64,000 nt of DNA from an uncultured Desulfovibrio sp. (lineage in GTDB: Bacteria; Desulfobacterota; Desulfovibrionia; Desulfovibrionales; Desulfovibrionaceae). The translations under genes and the position numbers were made by a program. Within the stretch, counting starts at the first letter, position 1. Each line of letters starts with the position of its first letter. The stretch covers positions 1-64,000 of the forward strand of contig NZ_CABSIF010000002.1 in assembly GCF_902477725.1 (NCBI RefSeq), written 5' to 3'. This document shows positions 35,628 to 43,920 of this stretch, in pieces. The notes under the pieces are model-generated. The model searched no databases. It saw only the letters and a program-made list of their open reading frames with translations, and had not been told where the DNA came from.

Positions 35628-37282
35628 GGCAGAATGTCGTCCTTTGATTCACTGGCTGCCATGCAGGCAGAGAGGGCTTGCGGCAATGCATCCGCCACTG
35701 CCGAAGGCGTATTGCCCCTGAGGGGCCATTGTGCGGCAAGGCTTTTGCCCGCAAGGGCATGCAGGGCCGCTGCCTGCCCGGCCAGCATGTGGGATGAGGT
35801 CAACGTGTGGTTTGCGGTATTGTTGTGCACTTGCTCTTGCCCTTTTGCGGCCTGCATGCCGGGCAGCATTCTGGCAAGCAGCCCGCCAGCGCAGCCCGCC
35901 AGCACATCGCCCGAGCCGCCAACCGCAAGCTGCGGCACATCGTAGGGGCAGAGCAGGGTTGGCGCGTCAGCCTGCCCAATGAGGCTTGCCGCTCCTTTAA
36001 GAATAATTACGCCGCGGCAGAGGCAGCGCAGGCGCTCAAGCGCGCCTTGCCGGTCGGCCTGAACATCCGCTGCGGAACAGCCGAGCAGGGTTGCCGCTTC
36101 ACCGGGGTGGGGCGTCAGAATATCATCTGCGGTTATGCGGTCGAGCAGGTCTTGCCGCCCGGCCAGCAGCACCAGGGCATCGGCGTCAAATACCGTGGGT
36201 GGTCTGTGCGGCAGCGCCAGAAGAGCTTCAATAAAGGCCGCAGCATCCTGCCCCCGGCCCATGCCGGGGCCGACCACAAGGGCGGCGCAGCGCTGTGCCA
36301 GTTCCACAAAATTTTGCGGCAGGCTGGCGGGCCACAGGCGCTCGCTCTCGCCCAGAGGCAGGGTCATTATTTCGGGCCAGCCGTTCTTGATATCCGCAAT
36401 GCCAGCACCGGGCGCGGAGGCAGTTACAAGGCCAGCGCCTGCGCGCAGGGCCGCTCGGGCGGCAAGATGCGCTGCTCCGCCAAGACCGGGCGCGCCCCCA
36501 ATCACCAGCACATGACCGTAGGAGTTTTTGAAGCCGCCGGGCTGAATCACCGCAAGTGGGGCGAGGCAATGCCCGTCAGCGACGTAAAAGGAGCAGGGAG
36601 CCTTGCGCCGTGCGGCAAGGGGAATGCCAATGCTGCGCACGTGCAGCGCGCCTGTCCATGGGCGTGCTTCGGGCAGGGCCAGCCCCGGCTTGGCGGCCGC
36701 AAAGCTGACTGTGGCCGTGGCGCGCACTGCTTCCGGCATGGGCAGGCCGGTGCGTCCGTCCAGCCCCGAGGGAATGTCGAGCGCCAGCACAAAGGGACGG
36801 CTTTGCAGAGCGTTGACCGAACGCACAAGTTCCAGCGCATCCGGTCTCAGCTGACCACTGAAGCCTGTACCCAGGAGACCATCCACAAGAATGTTGGGGA
36901 GTTCCGCCCTTTGAAAGATTGCCGGGCGGCAGCGTTCAAAGGCAACGCCTGCGGCTCTGGCAATGCGCACATGCTTGCCGCAGGCTCCCTTGCAGGCGGC
37001 AAGAGGCCGCGTGTGCAGCACCAGCGGTTCCGCGCCAGCGTCCAGCAAATGCCGCGCAAGGCATGCGGCATCGCCGCCGTTGTTGCCGCTGCCCATAAGA
37101 AGCCATACGCGCAGACCCGTTAGCTGTGGCTGGTATTCGTGCAGGACGTCAAAGGCCGCTCTGGCGGCATTTTCCATCAGCAGTTCTTCTGGCAGGCCAA
37201 GGGCCATGGCTTCCGCATCCCACTGGCGCATTTCAGCAGGCAGGGGCAGGGGAGGGAACAGATCGTCAAATGAGGTGGGCAT
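35615..37282 (-). CDS. nnr: Bifunctional NAD(P)H-hydrate epimerase/dehydratase
   Basis: A 555-residue repair enzyme for damaged NAD(P)H. The N-terminal ~215 residues are the epimerase (GSGNNGGDAACLARHL, LVDGLLGTGFSG, ALDIPSGLDG). The C-terminal ~320 residues are the ADP-dependent dehydratase (GHVLVIGGAPG, VVGPGMG, FDADAL, TPHPGEAATLLG, and GGSGDVLAG). The usual GTGD of the last motif reads GSGD. GGAGG stands 6 bases before the ATG, which comes one base after the acpS stop. The order acpS-nnr-tsaE is common in bacteria. Confidence 0.95.
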   Translation of the reverse strand: MPTSFDDLFPPLPLPAEMRQWDAEAMALGLPEELLMENAARAAFDVLHEYQPQLTGLRVWLLMGSGNNGGDAACLARHLLDAGAEPLVLHTRPLAACKGACGKHVRIARAAGVAFERCRPAIFQRAELPNILVDGLLGTGFSGQLRPDALELVRSVNALQSRPFVLALDIPSGLDGRTGLPMPEAVRATATVSFAAAKPGLALPEARPWTGALHVRSIGIPLAARRKAPCSFYVADGHCLAPLAVIQPGGFKNSYGHVLVIGGAPGLGGAAHLAARAALRAGAGLVTASAPGAGIADIKNGWPEIMTLPLGESERLWPASLPQNFVELAQRCAALVVGPGMGRGQDAAAFIEALLALPHRPPTVFDADALVLLAGRQDLLDRITADDILTPHPGEAATLLGCSAADVQADRQGALERLRCLCRGVIILKGAASLIGQADAPTLLCPYDVPQLAVGGSGDVLAGCAGGLLARMLPGMQAAKGQEQVHNNTANHTLTSSHMLAGQAAALHALAGKSLAAQWPLRGNTPSAVADALPQALSACMAASESKDDILPWPR

Positions 37283-37283
37283 G

Positions 37284-37655
37284 TTATGCCTCCAGCACCA
37301 CAACCGCTACGGCGGCATTGCGGTCATGACTTATGGAAATGTGGGCGGCGCGCATGCCCAAAGCTTCAGCCCGCGCAAGTGCAGGGCCGTGCCAATGCAG
37401 TTTTGGCTGCCCCGCAGGGCCTCGTAGCACTTCAATATGGAGAGGGCCAATCCCCTCGCTAAAGCCAGTACCGAGCGCTTTGACCGCAGCCTCTTTGGCA
37501 GCAAACCGACCGGAAATGTAGGCAATGGGGCTTTCCGGCACGAGTTTCAGTTCATTCGGGGTAAGGATCTTTTGCAAAAAGCGCTCCCCAAACCTGTCAT
37601 AACTTGCCTTGATACGTGCCAGTTCAGTAATGTCAGTCCCAATGCCTATGATCAT
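37284..37655 (-). CDS. acpS: Holo-[acyl-carrier-protein] synthase
   Basis: A 123-residue enzyme that transfers phosphopantetheine from CoA to acyl carrier protein. The N-terminal GIGTDITELARI carries the magnesium-binding aspartate, and GRFAAKEAAVKALGTG holds the conserved glutamate and lysine. HISISHDRNAAVAVVVLE closes the fold. Length is typical. It is the first gene of a four-gene unit, divergent from ugd. A pdxJ gene often precedes acpS in related bacteria but is not here. Confidence 0.96.
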   Translation of the reverse strand: MIIGIGTDITELARIKASYDRFGERFLQKILTPNELKLVPESPIAYISGRFAAKEAAVKALGTGFSEGIGPLHIEVLRGPAGQPKLHWHGPALARAEALGMRAAHISISHDRNAAVAVVVLEA

Positions 37656-37819
37656 CAGTTATCCACCATATGCAGTACGGGCGGAATGTACTGCAAACAG
37701 GGCTGTTGCCCATTAAAAAAAATTAGCGTATTGGTTCGCTTTGAACCTAAACTATTCTGACCCGTTCCCCGCTGTAACGTCAAGCGCGCTGGCTGTGGGA
37801 ACGTACGGAGAAATTTTGT

Positions 37820-39154
37820 ATGAAGTTGTGCATTATCGGGACCGGCTATGTTGGCTTGGTCAGCGCCGCGTGCTTTGCTGAAATGGGCAATACCGTGACC
37901 TGCGTGGATGTTAACCCGGCTGTGGTGGAAAAGCTCAATGCCGGTTCCGTGCATATTTTTGAACCCGGTCTTGAACCCATGGTTCGCCACAGCCGCACTG
38001 ATGGCCGCCTCAAGTTTACTACCCGTCTTGAAGATGGCATTGCGGATGCCGACTGCGCCTTTATCTGCGTTGGCACCCCGCCCCAGCCCGATGGCTCGTG
38101 CGATCTGAGCTACGTGCGTCAGGTGGCTGGCGAAATTGGCCGCCACATGCAGAACGACCTCGTGGTTGTGGACAAGTCCACGGTTCCCGTGGGCACCGCT
38201 GATGAAGTGCGCGCGCTTGTGGAAAAAGAGCTTGCAGCGCGTGGCGTGTCCTACAAGGTGGACGTGGTTTCCAACCCTGAGTTCCTCAAGGAAGGCGACG
38301 CCATCTCCGACTTCATGAAGCCCGACCGCGTTGTGCTTGGTACGGATTCCGAACGCGCCGCTTCGCTGATGCGCGAACTGTATTCGCCCTTTGCCCGCAC
38401 CCGCGACAAGATCATCGTCATGGGCGTGCGCAGCGCAGAAATGACCAAGTACGCGGCCAACTGCATGCTTGCCACCAAGATTTCCTTTATTAACGAAATC
38501 GCCACCATTTGCGAGAAAGTGGGCGCGGACGTGCGCGATGTGCGCACCGGCATCGGCTCCGACACCCGCATTGGCTACCAGTTCATCTACCCCGGCGTGG
38601 GTTACGGCGGTTCGTGCTTCCCCAAGGACGTGAAGGCGCTCATTCACACTGCTGAAAAGGCGGGCGTGGAACCCAAGCTGCTCAACGCTGTGGAAGACGT
38701 CAACGCCCGGCAGAAAAAGCACATGGCTGGCCGCATCATGGAATATTTTGCTCCCCAGGGCGGCGTGAAGGGCAAAACCCTTGCGCTGTGGGGGCTGGCT
38801 TTCAAGGCCAATACCGATGACATGCGCGAAGCCGCTGCCATCAGTATTGTCAATGAGCTTACCGCCGCCGGCATGAAGGTTCGTGCTTTTGACCCCGTTG
38901 CCGCCGACAACGCCCGCGAGATATTCAAGGGCAACGATCTGGTGGAAATTGTGGACAGCCAGTACGGCGCGTGCGAAGGCGCTCAGGGCTTGCTGGTGGT
39001 TACGGAATGGAACCAGTTCCGCAACCCCGACTTTGATAAGATCAAGAGCCTGCTGACCGCCCCTCTGCTGTTTGATGGCCGCAACCTGTATTCGCCCAAC
39101 TTCATGGCGCAGCGCGGGTTTGCGTACTTTTGCATTGGCCGCCGCGCCGATTAG
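37820..39154 (+). CDS. ugd: UDP-glucose 6-dehydrogenase
   Basis: A 444-residue cytosolic enzyme that oxidises UDP-glucose to UDP-glucuronate with two NAD. The N-terminal fold reads IIGTGYVGLVSAACFAE; the catalytic cysteine lies in GVGYGGSCFPKDVKAL around residue 260; the C-terminal UDP-binding domain includes LWGLAFKANTDDMREA. The product feeds surface polysaccharides or lipopolysaccharide. No glycan cluster surrounds it; it is a single gene followed immediately by a palindromic repeat that begins at its stop codon. Confidence 0.97.
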   Translation: MKLCIIGTGYVGLVSAACFAEMGNTVTCVDVNPAVVEKLNAGSVHIFEPGLEPMVRHSRTDGRLKFTTRLEDGIADADCAFICVGTPPQPDGSCDLSYVRQVAGEIGRHMQNDLVVVDKSTVPVGTADEVRALVEKELAARGVSYKVDVVSNPEFLKEGDAISDFMKPDRVVLGTDSERAASLMRELYSPFARTRDKIIVMGVRSAEMTKYAANCMLATKISFINEIATICEKVGADVRDVRTGIGSDTRIGYQFIYPGVGYGGSCFPKDVKALIHTAEKAGVEPKLLNAVEDVNARQKKHMAGRIMEYFAPQGGVKGKTLALWGLAFKANTDDMREAAAISIVNELTAAGMKVRAFDPVAADNAREIFKGNDLVEIVDSQYGACEGAQGLLVVTEWNQFRNPDFDKIKSLLTAPLLFDGRNLYSPNFMAQRGFAYFCIGRRAD

Positions 39155-39300
39155 AGCCTGTTGACACTATGGTTCTTTTGCCCCCTGCCTGCGTCAGGAA
39201 GTCTTTTTATTCCGGTCGAGTACCGGGCGAGTACACTCCCTTCATAAAAAGGCTTCGTTCCTTGGCAGGGAAGAAAATTACTCCTAGTGTTAACAGCCCC
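39155..39300. repeat. Palindromic intergenic repeat, copy 1
   Basis: An imperfect palindrome of about 146 bases. Both ends read CTGTT-ACACTA (left CTGTTGACACTA, right on the opposite strand CTGTTAACACTA), then TTTT, CCTGCC and a GAAG-CTTTTTAT block in both arms. It begins one base after the ugd stop. The left arm shares TTCTTTTG, CCTGCGTCA and TTTTTA-TCC-GTC in order with the element at 45650-45797, so the two belong to one family. Confidence 0.75.
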
Positions 39301-39338
39301 TTGTAAAAATGCTCAGTAGATGATTTGAAATGGTTGAA

Positions 39339-39370
39339 GCCGCCCGGAGCGTCAGTTCCGGGCGGCTTTT
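39339..39370 (+). terminator. Intrinsic terminator of ugd
   Basis: GCCGCCCGGA pairs perfectly with TCCGGGCGGC across an 8-base loop, followed by T4. Confidence 0.8.
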
Positions 39371-39375
39371 GTCAT

Positions 39376-39409
39376 AAAAAAGGCTCTGTTCCTGTGGAAC
39401 AGAGCCTTT
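39376..39409 (-). terminator. Intrinsic terminator of ychF
   Basis: AAAGGCTCTGTTCC pairs perfectly with GGAACAGAGCCTTT across 3 bases. On the minus strand the stem runs into a T-tract. Confidence 0.85.
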
Positions 39410-39432
39410 AAGCTTTTTATATGCGGTAAAAA

Positions 39433-40533
39433 CTATACGTTGAACAGGAAGTGCATGACATCGCCGTCGTTGACAACGTATTCCTTGCCTTCCACGCGCA
39501 AGACGCCATCGGCGCGGCAAGCAGCTTCGCTTTCGTGGCTCATGTAGTCGGCGTAGGAGATAACTTCGGCCCGGATAAAGCCGCGCTCAAAGTCGGTGTG
39601 AATAACGCCAGCAGCCTGCGGGGCCTTCCAGCCCTTTTGGATGGTCCAGGCGCGGACTTCGTCCGGCCCGGCGGTAAAGTAGCTGTACAGGCCAAGGGTG
39701 GCGTAGCCGGTGTGGATGATGCGCACAAGTCCGCTTTCATCAATGCCGTAGGAGGAGAGCAGTTCAGCCTGTTCCTCATCGGGCAGGCCTTGCAGTTCTT
39801 CTTCAAGCTTGGCGCAAATGCGCGCAAAGCCCGACTGACGTTCCTTGGCAAAAGCCTCAAGCTTTGCGGAAAATTCATTGCCTTCGGCAACAGCGGCTTC
39901 ATCCACATTGGCGCAGTAAATAACTGGCTTGGCCGTGAGCAGGCCAAGTTCGCGCCATGTGGTCAGGAAACTGTCGTTTTCCGGCAGGGCAAATTCCCGC
40001 GCGGGCTTGCCGTCGTTGAGCTGGGCCAGCAGGGTCTGCATGATTTCTGCGGATGCCTTGGCGTTTTTATCAAACTTGGCAAGCTTTTGCAGTTTGTCGA
40101 GGCGCTTTTCAACGCTTTGCAGGTCGGCCAGCAGCAGTTCGGTTTCAATGGTGTCCACATCGCGCAGGGGATCAACGCCGCCGTCCACGTGGGTGATATT
40201 TTCATCCTCAAAGCAGCGCACCACATGCACAATGGCCGCGCATTCGCGAATGTTGCCCAAAAACTGGTTGCCCAGCCCTTCACCCTTGCTTGCGCCGCGC
40301 ACCAGACCTGCGATGTCGATAAAATCCACACTGGCGTAGATGGTCTTCTTGGGCTTGGCCTTGGCGGTCAGGGCGTCTACCCGCTTGTCCGGCACTGCCA
40401 CAGTGGCCTTGTTGGGTTCGATGGTGCAGAAGGGGTAGTTGGCGGCCTGAGCGTTCTGGGCCTTGGTCAGGGCATTGAAAAGGGTGGATTTGCCAACGTT
40501 GGGCAGGCCCACAATACCAATACTGAGCGACAT
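39433..40533 (-). CDS. ychF: Redox-regulated ATPase YchF (Obg-family)
   Basis: A 366-residue ribosome-associated P-loop protein. G1 is GLPNVGKST (residues 8-16), G3 is DIAGL, and the usual NKxD is replaced by NVDE, the change that gives YchF its preference for ATP over GTP. A helical domain and a C-terminal TGS domain follow (TAGPDEVRAWTIQKG; GDVMHFLFNV). AAGGAG precedes the start. It is a single gene with its own terminator. Confidence 0.97.
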   Translation of the reverse strand: MSLSIGIVGLPNVGKSTLFNALTKAQNAQAANYPFCTIEPNKATVAVPDKRVDALTAKAKPKKTIYASVDFIDIAGLVRGASKGEGLGNQFLGNIRECAAIVHVVRCFEDENITHVDGGVDPLRDVDTIETELLLADLQSVEKRLDKLQKLAKFDKNAKASAEIMQTLLAQLNDGKPAREFALPENDSFLTTWRELGLLTAKPVIYCANVDEAAVAEGNEFSAKLEAFAKERQSGFARICAKLEEELQGLPDEEQAELLSSYGIDESGLVRIIHTGYATLGLYSYFTAGPDEVRAWTIQKGWKAPQAAGVIHTDFERGFIRAEVISYADYMSHESEAACRADGVLRVEGKEYVVNDGDVMHFLFNV

Positions 40534-40764
40534 GTTGTCTCCTTGCTGCGCGCAAAAAGGCGTATAGCCCGCAGTGGGCGGCGTGCCCGCGCGGGATTGG
40601 CCGCCAGCAAAATCAGCGGCCCAGGTTCACGGATCGTTTACGCTATTGCCCCAACGGGCACGGCGGAATTTTTGAAAACAGTGGCTGCCGCAAAGGCAAC
40701 CCGCGCCGTCAAGCAGACAGGCGCGGGCATGTTATAGACGCAAAGCGCGTATGAGGCAAGGACG

Positions 40765-41373
40765 CTACTGAAGCCGTGTGCTCACGGAGGGCGCAAGCCC
40801 GTCGCCGGGGCGGGCCTCGCGCACGAGGGGCCGCAGGTCGTCCGTAATGGGCACAGTGGCCGTGCCCATGGCCAGCACCTCATTGCTTGAGGTGTGGATA
40901 AGCCGGATGCTGAAGCGCACCTGTTCGCTGGTCGTCACATAGGTGCCTGCCAGAATGGCCTGACTGGTGCCGCTGGGGCTGGCAAGCTGGCGCACATCGC
41001 GCGTCAGGATAAATTCGCCCTTGAGCTTGTCAAAACGGATGTCGCGCCCTTTGCGCAGTTCCTGAAAGCGGTAGCCCGCATTGATGAGCCAGCGGGAGAT
41101 TTCTTCCGTCATCTGGCGCGCCAAGGGCGAGGCTTCGTCCAGATTGTTGATGTTGACCGGGGTGGTGCCCATGATCATGATGCGGGCGCGGGCCAGAGCT
41201 TCGCGGTCTTTGCGGCTCATGTCCTGGCTGTCGCCCGAAAAGCGCATCATGATCTGTTCGTCAAGCTGCTTGGCAATGCTTACGGCAGCATTGGGCACGT
41301 TTCCGGCTGCCGCCGCAGTGAGCGGAAAGAGCAGGGCCGCAAGCACAAGAATGGTAATGAAAAAGCGGTTCAT
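40765..41373 (-). CDS. FlgO-family exported protein
   Basis: A 202-residue exported protein. The signal peptide spans about residues 1-23 (FITILVLAALLFPLTAAAAG). The mature part resembles the FlgO domain: TPVNINNLDEASPLARQMTE, then a GYRFQELRKG strand and a C-terminal GTYVTTSEQVRFSIRLI block. FlgO proteins are outer-membrane proteins needed for motility in Vibrio, and the fold is shared with other envelope proteins. GAGGA precedes the ATG; the ribosome site overlaps the stop of the preceding gene. It is the last gene of a three-gene operon. Confidence 0.82.
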   Translation of the reverse strand: MNRFFITILVLAALLFPLTAAAAGNVPNAAVSIAKQLDEQIMMRFSGDSQDMSRKDREALARARIMIMGTTPVNINNLDEASPLARQMTEEISRWLINAGYRFQELRKGRDIRFDKLKGEFILTRDVRQLASPSGTSQAILAGTYVTTSEQVRFSIRLIHTSSNEVLAMGTATVPITDDLRPLVREARPGDGLAPSVSTRLQ

Positions 41374-41381
41374 GGTGATCC

Positions 41382-41735
41382 TCAGCGCATGGTGCGCAAA
41401 AGCAGTTCAACGCCGTTCAGTTCTCTTTTTATGATACCAAGGGTCTGGTCGTCGGCACAGATGGAAAGGGCCTGAAGATAACGCTGCCGCGCAAGCTCAT
41501 AGCGCCCCTGTTCGCGGAACTGGCGGGCCTGACCAAGGTAGACAAGGCTGTGCTCGTTGGCATCAGAAAGATAGTTGGCCCGTTCCTTTGCCTCGCGCTT
41601 TGCCTGGGCGTCATTGGCCTGCCCGTTGTATGACGACATGCTGTCGGCCAGCGCAATGGCTGGCAGCGCCGCAAGGGGCAGGGCGCATGAGGCCACAAGG
41701 CAAAGTGTGCAGATGTTGTTCAACGTTTTTTTCAT
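41382..41735 (-). CDS. Small exported protein with TPR-like repeat
   Basis: A 117-residue protein with a signal peptide (about residues 1-30, TLCLVASCALPLAALPAIALA). The mature part of ~85 residues is helical, with QAKREAKERANYLSD and a TPR-like REQGRYELARQRYLQAL pair of helices. No cysteine suits a lipobox, so it should be periplasmic. I know no named family. It sits between two FlgO-family genes with gaps of 13 and 8 bases, so it probably works with them in the envelope. Confidence 0.75.
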   Translation of the reverse strand: MKKTLNNICTLCLVASCALPLAALPAIALADSMSSYNGQANDAQAKREAKERANYLSDANEHSLVYLGQARQFREQGRYELARQRYLQALSICADDQTLGIIKRELNGVELLLRTMR

Positions 41736-41748
41736 GGCAATTCCGGCA

Positions 41749-42417
41749 TTACCGGCCTTGTTTGATTACAAGCGTGCCGCTGCTGATGCTGCTGGCAGGC
41801 GTATAAAGCGAAGTTGGGGCCGGTTTGGCTGGGGCGCTGCTGGCCGTGGTCTTTACCGGCGGTGGCACATCGGCCTCGGCCATGCGCGTCACAATGGGGG
41901 TATTCACCAGCACAAGCTGGCCCGTGCGCATCACAAGGCCATCGCTGGCGCGCACCAGGCGGGCGTTGATAAAGGTTGCGTCCTTATCCACATAATAGGT
42001 GCCCACAACAAGGGCGGCCCACTTTTGCCCGGTGGTTGAAACCATCTGGTTGGCGGCAAGGGCGAGGTCATCGCGCCCGCCCTGAACGTTGATGGCCCCG
42101 TTCAACCTGTATTCGCGCGTGGGAAAGCCACGCTGGTTGAATTCATAAAACAGCGATTCAGCCATCAGCCTGCCCATGGGCGAGCTTTGCGAGGTGTTGT
42201 TCTGGTTCACAAAGGCCGTGGGCATGGCCACAAAGCCCTGAATGGCGTCGTTGGGCATGGTGGCAAGCATCTGCTCGGCCAGTTCGCGACTTTTGAGCTT
42301 CAGCTCCACGGCGTCCGTATAGCCGGGCGAAAGCGCGGAAGGCCCACTTTTGGCGCAGCCGGAAAAGAGCGGCAGCAAAAGTGCGCAAAGCATAAGAAGA
42401 CGCGGCATTATATGCAT
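41749..42417 (-). CDS. FlgO-family lipoprotein
   Basis: A 222-residue lipoprotein. The lipobox LFSGC near residues 17-21 predicts lipid attachment at the cysteine. The FlgO-like domain (about 45-165) contains NQNNTSQSSPMGRLMAESLF, FNQRGFPTREYRL and VVGTYYVDKDATFINARLV. A Pro/Ala/Ser-rich tail follows. It is the first gene of the operon and lies about 190 bases from a near-consensus sigma-54 promoter. Pairing of two FlgO-type proteins suggests an outer-membrane flagellar or surface assembly; this is inference, since no flagellar genes are in the window. Confidence 0.82.
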   Translation of the reverse strand: MHIMPRLLMLCALLLPLFSGCAKSGPSALSPGYTDAVELKLKSRELAEQMLATMPNDAIQGFVAMPTAFVNQNNTSQSSPMGRLMAESLFYEFNQRGFPTREYRLNGAINVQGGRDDLALAANQMVSTTGQKWAALVVGTYYVDKDATFINARLVRASDGLVMRTGQLVLVNTPIVTRMAEADVPPPVKTTASSAPAKPAPTSLYTPASSISSGTLVIKQGR

Positions 42418-42846
42418 ACAAACCCCGAGTGAAATTGCTCTGATGCAGTCCCTCGCGCCTTGATCCCGATGGATCCCCGGCGGGTATTTTTCGTTTGCCG
42501 GGGCTATTGCCCACGGCCCAGCGGAACTGCTCTTACTATAGTCTTATCGTCACAATGGCCGCCAACTTGAGTGCTGACGGAAAAAACGTCAGCCTGAGGC
42601 CTTTTCTTAAAACTTTGCAAGACACGTTCCAGATATCGCATTTGTTCTGCGGTCGCTTACTGCCAGGCAGTTCAAAAGGGGTTTCTGCGGTTCAGAATCA
42701 GGGAGCATGCGGCAAGCCTTGCCGCAAAGCCCGCAGTGCTGCCCGTGCTGCGCGCACTTGGCTTGCAGGGGGAAATAGCATAGAAGACTCGTTTACGGAG
42801 TGCCGTGGCTTTGCGCCGTGGCTCCACTTGTTTTTGTGAGGGAAGC
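42418..42846. other. Divergent spacer, FlgO operon/ispG
   Basis: About 430 bases with no gene. It holds a sigma-54 site (42616-42631, minus) and a perfect 19-base palindrome at 42708-42726 (TGCGGCAAG arms around one base) that could be an operator or a short hairpin. The ispG promoter must also lie here but is not evident. Confidence 0.5.
42616..42631 (-). promoter_or_regulatory. Sigma-54 promoter of the FlgO operon
   Basis: The minus strand reads TGGAACGTGTCTTGCA, matching 11 of the 12 defined positions of TGGCACG-N4-TTGCA with GG and GC exactly 10 bases apart. Predicted start near 42605, leaving a leader of about 190 bases. Sigma-54 control of flagellar and surface genes is common. Confidence 0.7.
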
Positions 42847-43920
42847 ATGCAAAAGCACACAACCCGCGTCATCCGTCTGGGCGGGCTTTCCATTGGCGGC
42901 GGTGCGCCTGTTATGGTGCAGAGCATGACCAATACAGACACCCGCGATGCCGAGGCAACGCTTGCGCAGATTGCGCGGCTTGAGGCGCGCGGCTGCGAGG
43001 CCGTGCGCGTGGCAGTGCCGGACGAGGCTGCCGTTGCGGCCCTGCCAGCCATCCGTGCGGGTACGCGCCTGCCGCTCATAGCGGACATACATTTTGATTA
43101 CCGCCTTGCCGTGGCCTCGCTGGAGGCCGGGCTTGAAGGCCTGCGCATCAACCCCGGCAATATCGGCCCCAAGGAACACGTGGACCGCGTGGTGGATGCC
43201 GCCAAGGCCCACGGGGCGGTCATTCGCGTAGGGGTCAACTCCGGCTCGGTGGAAAAGCGCCTGCTCCAGCAGTACGGCGGCCCCTGCCCCGAGGCGCTGG
43301 TGGAAAGCGCTCTCACCCATGTGCGCATGCTTGAGGCGCGCGGTTTTTACGATACCAAAATTTCGCTCAAGTCTTCCTCTGTGCTTGATACCATTGCCTC
43401 CTACCGCAAGCTTGCAGAGGCTTGCGACTACCCCCTGCACATCGGCGTTACCGAGGCCGGGGGCCTCATGCGCGGCACGGTAAAATCTGCCGTGGGGCTT
43501 GGTATTCTGCTGCACGAGGGCATTGGCGACACCCTGCGCGTTTCGCTCACCGCCGACCCGGTGGAAGAAGTGACCGTGGCGTGGGAAATACTGCGCGCCC
43601 TTGGCCTGCGCTCGCGCGGGCCGGAAATCATCTCGTGCCCCACCTGCGGGCGCACGGAGATTGACCTGTTTTCGCTGGCCCGCGCGGTGGAAGACCGCTT
43701 AGCCACCTCCAAGGCCGACATCAAGGTTGCGGTCATGGGCTGCGTGGTCAACGGGCCGGGCGAGGCCCGCGAGGCCGATCTGGGCGTTGCGGGCGGGCGC
43801 GACAAGGGCATCATATTTCGCAAGGGCGAGGTCATCCGCTCGGTCAAAGGGCAGGAGGCCCTGCTGGCGGCTTTTATGGAAGAACTGCAACAACTGCTCA
43901 ACGAAAAGGAATCACAGTAA
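42847..43920 (+). CDS. ispG: 4-hydroxy-3-methylbut-2-enyl diphosphate synthase
   Basis: A 357-residue Fe-S enzyme of the MEP pathway that converts MEcPP to HMBPP. The TIM-barrel start reads VMVQSMTNTDTRD, followed by LIADIHFDYRLA and LRINPGNIG. The 4Fe-4S ligands are the two cysteines of CPTCGRTEID and that of VMGCVVNGPGEA, whose glutamate is the fourth ligand in the family. I start at 42847 (GAGGG 4-5 bases upstream) rather than the GTG at 42805. Its stop overlaps the proS start (TAATG). Confidence 0.96.
   Translation: MQKHTTRVIRLGGLSIGGGAPVMVQSMTNTDTRDAEATLAQIARLEARGCEAVRVAVPDEAAVAALPAIRAGTRLPLIADIHFDYRLAVASLEAGLEGLRINPGNIGPKEHVDRVVDAAKAHGAVIRVGVNSGSVEKRLLQQYGGPCPEALVESALTHVRMLEARGFYDTKISLKSSSVLDTIASYRKLAEACDYPLHIGVTEAGGLMRGTVKSAVGLGILLHEGIGDTLRVSLTADPVEEVTVAWEILRALGLRSRGPEIISCPTCGRTEIDLFSLARAVEDRLATSKADIKVAVMGCVVNGPGEAREADLGVAGGRDKGIIFRKGEVIRSVKGQEALLAAFMEELQQLLNEKESQ

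Noticed and set aside
37733..37747. GGTTC-N5-GAACC inverted repeat before ugd
   Set aside because: Short arms and no supporting context; easily expected by chance in a divergent spacer.
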